27,215 bases of DNA from Bog-564 sp035509915 (GTDB lineage Bacteria; Actinomycetota; Acidimicrobiia; Acidimicrobiales; UBA8190). The notes under the pieces are model-generated. The model made no database searches. It was not told where the DNA came from and worked only from the letters and a program-made list of their open reading frames with translations. The translations under genes and the position numbers were made by a program. Below are positions 23,094 to 27,215 of the stretch, in pieces (the first letter of the stretch is position 1; every line of letters begins with the position of its first letter). The stretch covers positions 1 to 27,215 of the forward strand of contig DATKIB010000183.1 of the NCBI GenBank assembly GCA_035509915.1, written 5' to 3'.

Positions 23094-23867
23094 TCAGATC
23101 AGCTTGAGCTGCTCGAGGAACCGGATCACGTGCTCGTGGCCGTCCCCCTCGTCGACGACTATCTCGCCCGACTTGCGCTCCTCCGCGTCGGAGACGTCGA
23201 TGATCTCCTGGCGGGCGCCGGCAGCGCCCACGTCTTCGGCGCTCAATCCGAGATCCGAGACGGTCAACTGCTCGAGGGGCTTGGACTTGGCCGCCATGAT
23301 CCCCTTGAACGACGGGTATCGGGGCTCCACGACTCCGGCCGTGACGGTCACGACCGCCGGCAGCGGGCACTCGACCTCGTCGTAGCCGGTCTCGGTCTGC
23401 CTCTCGACACGGACCTTCCCGTCGCCGACCGACACCTTCTTGGCGAACGTGACCGAGGGCAGCCCGAGCAACTCCGCGAGCTGCACCGGCATGGTGCCCG
23501 TGTAGCCGTCGGTGGACTCGGTCGCCGCGATCACGAGGTCGGGCCGGGCCCGGTCGATCGCCTTGGCGAGCACCTTGGCCGTCGACAGAGCGTCCGATCC
23601 CCGAAGCGCCTCGTCGCTCACCAAGATGGCCTTGGCGGCGCCCATGGCCAGGGCGGTGCGGAGGCCCGAGGTCTCGCCGCCGGGAGCCATCGACACGAGG
23701 GTCACCTCGCCGTCGGGCTCCGCGAGCTGAAGCCCCATCTCGACCCCGTAGGAGTCCGAGTCGTCGAGGATGAGCTTGCCCTCCCGCACGAGGGTGCGGG
23801 TCGAGGGGTCCAACGAGGCAGGCGCCGCGGGGTCGGGGATCTGTTTCACGCAGACGACTACGTTCAT
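23094..23867 (-). CDS. etfB: Electron transfer flavoprotein beta subunit
   Basis: The 257-residue protein starts MNVVVCVKQIPDP, the standard EtfB N-terminus, and continues with DSYGVEMGLQLAE, LVSMAPGGETSGLRTALAMGA and DLVIAATESTDGYTGTMP, the AMP-binding region. PRYPSFKGIMAAKSKP is the conserved 'recognition loop' area (LPRYPSLKGIM-type) used to dock dehydrogenases. The frame continues upstream to 24371, but that part is antisense-type arginine-rich sequence. The ATG at 23867 overlaps the upstream phosphodiesterase stop by four bases (ATGA), so the genes are coupled. Confidence 0.95.
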   Translation of the reverse strand: MNVVVCVKQIPDPAAPASLDPSTRTLVREGKLILDDSDSYGVEMGLQLAEPDGEVTLVSMAPGGETSGLRTALAMGAAKAILVSDEALRGSDALSTAKVLAKAIDRARPDLVIAATESTDGYTGTMPVQLAELLGLPSVTFAKKVSVGDGKVRVERQTETGYDEVECPLPAVVTVTAGVVEPRYPSFKGIMAAKSKPLEQLTVSDLGLSAEDVGAAGARQEIIDVSDAEERKSGEIVVDEGDGHEHVIRFLEQLKLI

Positions 23868-24655
23868 GGCCCCGATTGTCCCCGAGGACCGCTGTCGCGG
23901 ACCAATCCGCCGGGTCCCGAGATCACGGCCAGAGCGCCGGAGACGTCGTTCGAGACGATCGCGTCGACGCCTGCGGCGAGCACCGCACGCAGCTGCTCGG
24001 GCCCGTCGACGGTCCAGGTCACGACCGCCAGGCCCATCTCGTGGGCCCGGTCCACGAGCGACGGGGAGACCTGGAGGTGGAAGGGGTTGAGCGAGGAGCA
24101 CCCCATGGACGCTGCCTCGTGCGCCGCTTCGAGAGCGGATGCTGCCGGCGCCACGAGGAGGCCGTAGGGGACCTGGGTCCCGCAAGAGGCGAGGACCCCG
24201 ACCGTGGCGAGCGAGAACGAGGAGAGGAGCAGCTCCGACGGGCCCCCGCGGCCCGGGGCAGCACACTCGGAGAGCGACTCGAGCACCTCGGATACCACCG
24301 ACTCGCTCGGGTCGTGCCCGGGGTCGCCGGCGCTGTTCTTGATCTCCACGTTCACTGCCGCACCTGCGCACGCCGCAAGAGCCTCCGAGAGGGTGGGCAC
24401 CCAGGGCGGGAGCTGCGCCGAGGGAATCTCGTGGACGAAGCCGACGCCCTCCACCCGCGGGTCGTGGTGGACGACCAGGACCCCGTCGGCGCTGCGACGG
24501 ACGTCCAGCTCCACCCCGTCGGCCCCGAGCCGCAGCGCCCCGGCGAATGCCTCGAGGGTGTTCTCAACCCACGGGCCGCGTCCCCCCCGGTGGGCCAGCA
24601 GGGCGGGGCGCGCCCCCCGCCCCCTCCACGGCCACCGTCGTGCCCTCTCTGTCAT
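23864..24655 (-). CDS. Glycerophosphodiester phosphodiesterase
   Basis: The 263-residue protein has LLAHRGGRGPWVENTLEAF (19-37), with catalytic His22 and Glu31, DGVELDVRRSADGVLVVHHDP (47-66), with metal ligands Glu49 and Asp51 and general acid/base His64, and the C-terminal LAVVTWTVDGPEQLRAVLAAGVDAIVSN. This is the GDPD TIM-barrel, which splits glycerophosphodiesters to glycerol 3-phosphate and an alcohol. There is no signal peptide, so it is cytosolic. The ATG at 24655 is chosen because AGGAAGAGG lies six bases upstream; a frame to 24736 adds 27 residues before that site. Confidence 0.92.
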   Translation of the reverse strand: MTERARRWPWRGRGARPALLAHRGGRGPWVENTLEAFAGALRLGADGVELDVRRSADGVLVVHHDPRVEGVGFVHEIPSAQLPPWVPTLSEALAACAGAAVNVEIKNSAGDPGHDPSESVVSEVLESLSECAAPGRGGPSELLLSSFSLATVGVLASCGTQVPYGLLVAPAASALEAAHEAASMGCSSLNPFHLQVSPSLVDRAHEMGLAVVTWTVDGPEQLRAVLAAGVDAIVSNDVSGALAVISGPGGLVRDSGPRGQSGP

Positions 24656-24839
24656 TTCCAGCCTCTTCCTGACGGGAAAACCGCCGCTCAGGCGCCTTTT
24701 TCCCTTGCCAGCCGGGGCGCTTGGGAGTATCTTCACTAATACCGGTTACACCTGACGGCCAACAGTATGTGGCCAGTCATGTGAATCGGGTCACAAAGCG
24801 GCACGATAGGTGCGATGCGCGTCACCGGAGGAGGGCATC
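24656..24839. promoter_or_regulatory. Divergent promoter region between the GDPD-etf operon and whiB
   Basis: This 184-base gap holds the promoters of both units. A+T-rich tracts lie at 24674-24680 and 24695-24705. On the minus strand TTGGCC and, 15 bases on, TATTAG form a weak promoter candidate for the GDPD operon. The CRP-like box at 24780-24795 is on the whiB side, and GGAGGAGGG before GTG 24840 is a good ribosome-binding site. Confidence 0.5.
24780..24795. promoter_or_regulatory. CRP-family box upstream of whiB
   Basis: TGTGAATCGGGTCACA is a perfect TGTGA-N6-TCACA dyad centred about 52 bases upstream of the whiB GTG. CRP/Fnr-family regulators bind this pattern, and CRP controls whiB1 in M. 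tuberculosis. Whether it activates or represses here depends on the unmapped transcription start. Confidence 0.65.
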
Positions 24840-25130
24840 GTGGCACTGATGTGGAATCGCTCGGTGGAGTGGGACGCCGAGGACTGGCGAAAGCTGGCCG
24901 CGTGCCGGCACACCGAGCCAGACCTCTTCTTCCCTGTCGGCACCACGGGCCCTGCGGTGGATCAGATAGAGGCCGCCAAGCGGGTCTGCCGTGCCTGCGA
25001 GGTCGTCGAGCCGTGCCTCGAGTTCGCGCTGGCCACCAACCAGGAATCCGGCGTGTGGGGAGCCACCTCCGAGGAGGAGCGCCGCAAGCTGCGAAAGGCC
25101 TGGCTGGCGGCTCGCAGACGCGCCTGCTGA
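24840..25130 (+). CDS. whiB: WhiB-family iron-sulfur regulator
   Basis: The 96-residue protein has the four WhiB cluster ligands Cys22, Cys50, Cys53 and Cys59 (ACRH ... VCRAC ... PCLEF) and the turn GVWGATSEEERRKLRK (71-86), with a basic tail (RRRAC) for DNA contact. WhiB proteins hold an O2/NO-sensitive 4Fe-4S cluster and act with sigma factor. The layout is closest to WhiB1/WhiB2-type proteins; I cannot pick between them by eye. The GTG at 24840 follows GGAGGAGGG by a few bases. A 24810 ATG start upstream would run through this site. Promoter has a CRP-like box. Confidence 0.93.
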   Translation: MALMWNRSVEWDAEDWRKLAACRHTEPDLFFPVGTTGPAVDQIEAAKRVCRACEVVEPCLEFALATNQESGVWGATSEEERRKLRKAWLAARRRAC

Positions 25131-25146
25131 ACGCACCTCTCAGCAA

Positions 25147-25161
25147 GCCGACAACGTCGGC
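25147..25161 (+). terminator. Short hairpin after whiB
   Basis: GCCGAC-AAC-GTCGGC is a perfect six-base stem with a three-base loop, 16 bases after the whiB stop. No T-run follows, so as a terminator it is weak. It could instead affect mRNA ends or be a binding site for the kinase promoter. Confidence 0.35.
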
Positions 25162-25232
25162 GCTGGAAACGGACCACCGGTATCCTCGCTTACAACAACG
25201 CGCACGCGAATCGTTGGCGAGGGACGCAACAC

Positions 25233-27215
25233 ATGGGGGCTCCAGCACGGTCAGCGGGGTGGTGGTCGGACCGCTCGATCCGAGCCAAGGGCCTCGTGGT
25301 GATCGCCGTCCCGATCGTGCTCCTGTTGGCGGTTCTCGGCTCCATCTCGTGGTTCACCCACGTGAACGACCGGGCGCAGTCGATCGGCACCGAGGGTCGT
25401 AACGCTCTAACGGTCCTCGACGACCTCGAGAACAACGTGTCGAAGGCGGACGACGCAGTGAGGGGGTACCTGCTGACCGGCGCCCCGCAATATCTCTCCA
25501 CGTACCGTTCGGCGATCTCCTCCGCGCCCGGCTCGCTCCAAGAGCTGAGCTCGCTCTCGTCGGAAGGACTGGCGCATGGCGCCACCTACCACGCACTCGA
25601 CGGCACGACGAAAGGGCTGCTCGCCGACCTGGTGCAGCTCTCCTCGCAGATGGGCGCACCCTCCGCGAGCCCGGCGACCCAGGGGCTGCTTCGCTCCTCG
25701 GAGACGGACAGCGCACGTTTTTCCGGTGCAGCTTCGGAATTGGACGAGGAGATCAACTCGTCCCTCACGGGCCTGCACTCCACCATCCACTCCTCGAGCA
25801 CCGACCTCCTCGTGATCACCATTGCGGCCACGGTGCTCGCGCTCGGCGGAGGGATCGCCCTGTCGCAACTGTTCACTTCCGGCGTCACCACTCGCCTTCG
25901 GCGTCTCGAGCGAGCCACCGAGACCCTGGAACAGGGCGGGCTGCCCACCGATGCTCCCGGCGGCAGCGACGAGATCGGCAGGCTCTCGGAGCGCCTGACC
26001 GTCGCGGCGTCGCAGCTGCGCGACCGGGCCACCGAGCGCGACGGGGCGCGTAGTCAGCTCGAGGACATCCTCACCGCCAGCCCCGTCGTGTCGATCCGCT
26101 ACGACGTCGCCTCGCGGAGGTTCTCGTATGCGAGCCCCAACGTCTCGCGCTTGTTCGGCGTCACGCCCGAAAAGGTGATCGAAGACCCCTCCATCGTGAT
26201 CGACCGGTTCCATCCCGAGGACGCGATACGCCTGCGCGACTTGCTAGTCAGCGCTTCGCAACGCCAAGGCGAGAGAGTGGAGACCCTGCTTCGCTTCCGG
26301 CGCGACCTCTCGACGGAAGCGTGGGGTGACGTGGAGGCGGTCTACACCCTCGAGCGCGACCCGCAAGGGACACTCGAGGGCGTCGTGGCCTACTTCGTCG
26401 ACGCCTCAGAGCGCCACCTCGCCCAGCGAGCTGCCGACGAGCGCCGGTCGATGCTCGAGTCGATCTTCCACGCTTCGCCGGACACGATCGTCGTGCGCGA
26501 CGTCGAAGGTCATGTCGTCCTGGCAAGCTCGTCTCTCGCCGGGCTCATCGGGGTGGCCGACGACGTTCGACGCGGCGCGGTGCTGGGGCCCGACGTTCCG
26601 GTGCTCGGCGAGGTGTCCCTCGTCGACCGCAAGTTGCTCGACTCGCTCACTGCGCGCTGCATCGCCGGAGAGCCCACCCCCGACCCGGTGGTGACCTCGA
26701 GCCACCTCCCCGGAGGCGAGACCCTCACTTTCGAGACACGCGCTCGGCCCGTGATCGACGACTCGGGCCATGTGACCGGGACGGTGACGGTCTCGCGTGA
26801 GATCACCGACCGGGTGCGGTTGGAGCAGTCGTTGAGAGGGGCGTCCGCCGCCGCGGCTCGTGCCAGCGAGGCAAAGAGCGAATTCCTGTCGCGGATGAGC
26901 CACGAGCTTCGCACTCCGCTGAACGCGATACTCGGCTTCGCGCAGCTCCTAGAGCTCGACGACCTCCCCGAGGACCAGCAGTCGAGCATCGACCAGATCC
27001 AGCGCGCGGGACGTCACCTGCTCTCGTTGATCAACGAGGTTCTCGACATCTCGCGCATCGAGTCCGGGCGGCTCAGCCTGGCCCTCGAGCCGGTTGGGGT
27101 CGGCGACCTGCTCGACGAGGTCACCACCCTGCTGGCCCCGGCGGCCGAAGGTGCGGAGCTCCAGCTCACCGTGGGCAGCGGCGATCAAAGGGGTCAGTAC
27201 GTCCATGCGGACCGC
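25233..27215 (+). CDS. Hybrid-type sensor histidine kinase, CHASE3-HAMP-PAS-PAS-HisKA (3' cut by window)
   Basis: The visible 661 residues begin at ATG 25233, preceded by GAGGGA. Order: a membrane helix (about 20-41), a CHASE3-type extracellular four-helix region (45-185) with the marker VRGYLLTGAPQYLSTY (77-92), a second helix (191-210), HAMP (about 212-265), two PAS domains (about 272-395 and 402-530) and HisKA (547-612) with the phosphorylated His557 in SHELRTPLNAILGF. The ATPase domain and any receiver lie past the window end. It is a membrane sensor; the signal is unknown. It follows whiB by 102 bases on the same strand. Confidence 0.9.
   Translation, partial: MGAPARSAGWWSDRSIRAKGLVVIAVPIVLLLAVLGSISWFTHVNDRAQSIGTEGRNALTVLDDLENNVSKADDAVRGYLLTGAPQYLSTYRSAISSAPGSLQELSSLSSEGLAHGATYHALDGTTKGLLADLVQLSSQMGAPSASPATQGLLRSSETDSARFSGAASELDEEINSSLTGLHSTIHSSSTDLLVITIAATVLALGGGIALSQLFTSGVTTRLRRLERATETLEQGGLPTDAPGGSDEIGRLSERLTVAASQLRDRATERDGARSQLEDILTASPVVSIRYDVASRRFSYASPNVSRLFGVTPEKVIEDPSIVIDRFHPEDAIRLRDLLVSASQRQGERVETLLRFRRDLSTEAWGDVEAVYTLERDPQGTLEGVVAYFVDASERHLAQRAADERRSMLESIFHASPDTIVVRDVEGHVVLASSSLAGLIGVADDVRRGAVLGPDVPVLGEVSLVDRKLLDSLTARCIAGEPTPDPVVTSSHLPGGETLTFETRARPVIDDSGHVTGTVTVSREITDRVRLEQSLRGASAAAARASEAKSEFLSRMSHELRTPLNAILGFAQLLELDDLPEDQQSSIDQIQRAGRHLLSLINEVLDISRIESGRLSLALEPVGVGDLLDEVTTLLAPAAEGAELQLTVGSGDQRGQYVHADR

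Noticed and set aside
21687..24167. Plus-strand frame of 826 codons opposite sixA, etfA and etfB
   Set aside because: It is antisense to three clearly recognisable genes and has low-complexity composition.

Overview
The window is a stretch of high-GC, gene-dense chromosome from an actinobacterium. The evidence is a WhiB protein, a 4Fe-4S family 5 uracil-DNA glycosylase, the histidine phosphatase/DUF3090/SCO1664-type gene trio, an F420-hydrogenase-beta-like protein, many GTG starts and several promoters placed as for leaderless mRNAs. The mix fits an Acidimicrobiia-like lineage, but the sequence alone does not fix the rank below phylum. No rRNA, tRNA or CRISPR array was recognised.

Layout. 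Positions 10-915 hold an unrecognised protein with a possible nuclease-like motif. A minus-strand run (4688 down to 935) encodes a double EthD-like barrel protein, an L,D-transpeptidase-like lipoprotein, a nitroreductase, a SRPBCC protein and a SAM methyltransferase. On the plus strand follow a PQQ-propeller lipoprotein and aconitase (acnA), then a convergent EthD protein and a membrane Ser/Thr kinase. Two HtrA-type serine proteases without signal peptides form a coupled minus-strand pair (13217-11269). A compact TnpB element (13407-14858) sits between this pair and a HxlR-type regulator. A LmbE/PIG-L deacetylase, a DEAD-box helicase and a FrhB-like iron-sulfur flavoprotein come next. The uracil-DNA glycosylase and the phosphatase/DUF3090/kinase-like trio diverge from a 25-bp gap. 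A SixA-type phosphatase, a GDPD-etfB-etfA operon, whiB and a CHASE3-HAMP-PAS-PAS histidine kinase (cut by the window end) complete the region.

Most notable. (1) The TnpB element has an intact nuclease, a perfect 19-bp terminal inverted repeat (unusual for TnpB elements), a leaderless-type promoter and an 11/12 match to the actinobacterial LexA box over that promoter. Its right end abuts the ribosome-binding region of hxlR, so a guide RNA read from this end would overlap the hxlR leader. (2) The udg and phosphatase genes appear to start from two divergent -10 elements that share their TA, each placed for leaderless transcription. (3) A perfect TGTGA-N6-TCACA CRP box lies upstream of whiB. (4) The helicase leader starts with a strong hairpin. 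(5) The HtrA pair is predicted to be cytoplasmic and has a near-perfect 16-bp palindrome at its promoter.

All functional calls are from reading translations and motifs by eye; no database search was run.
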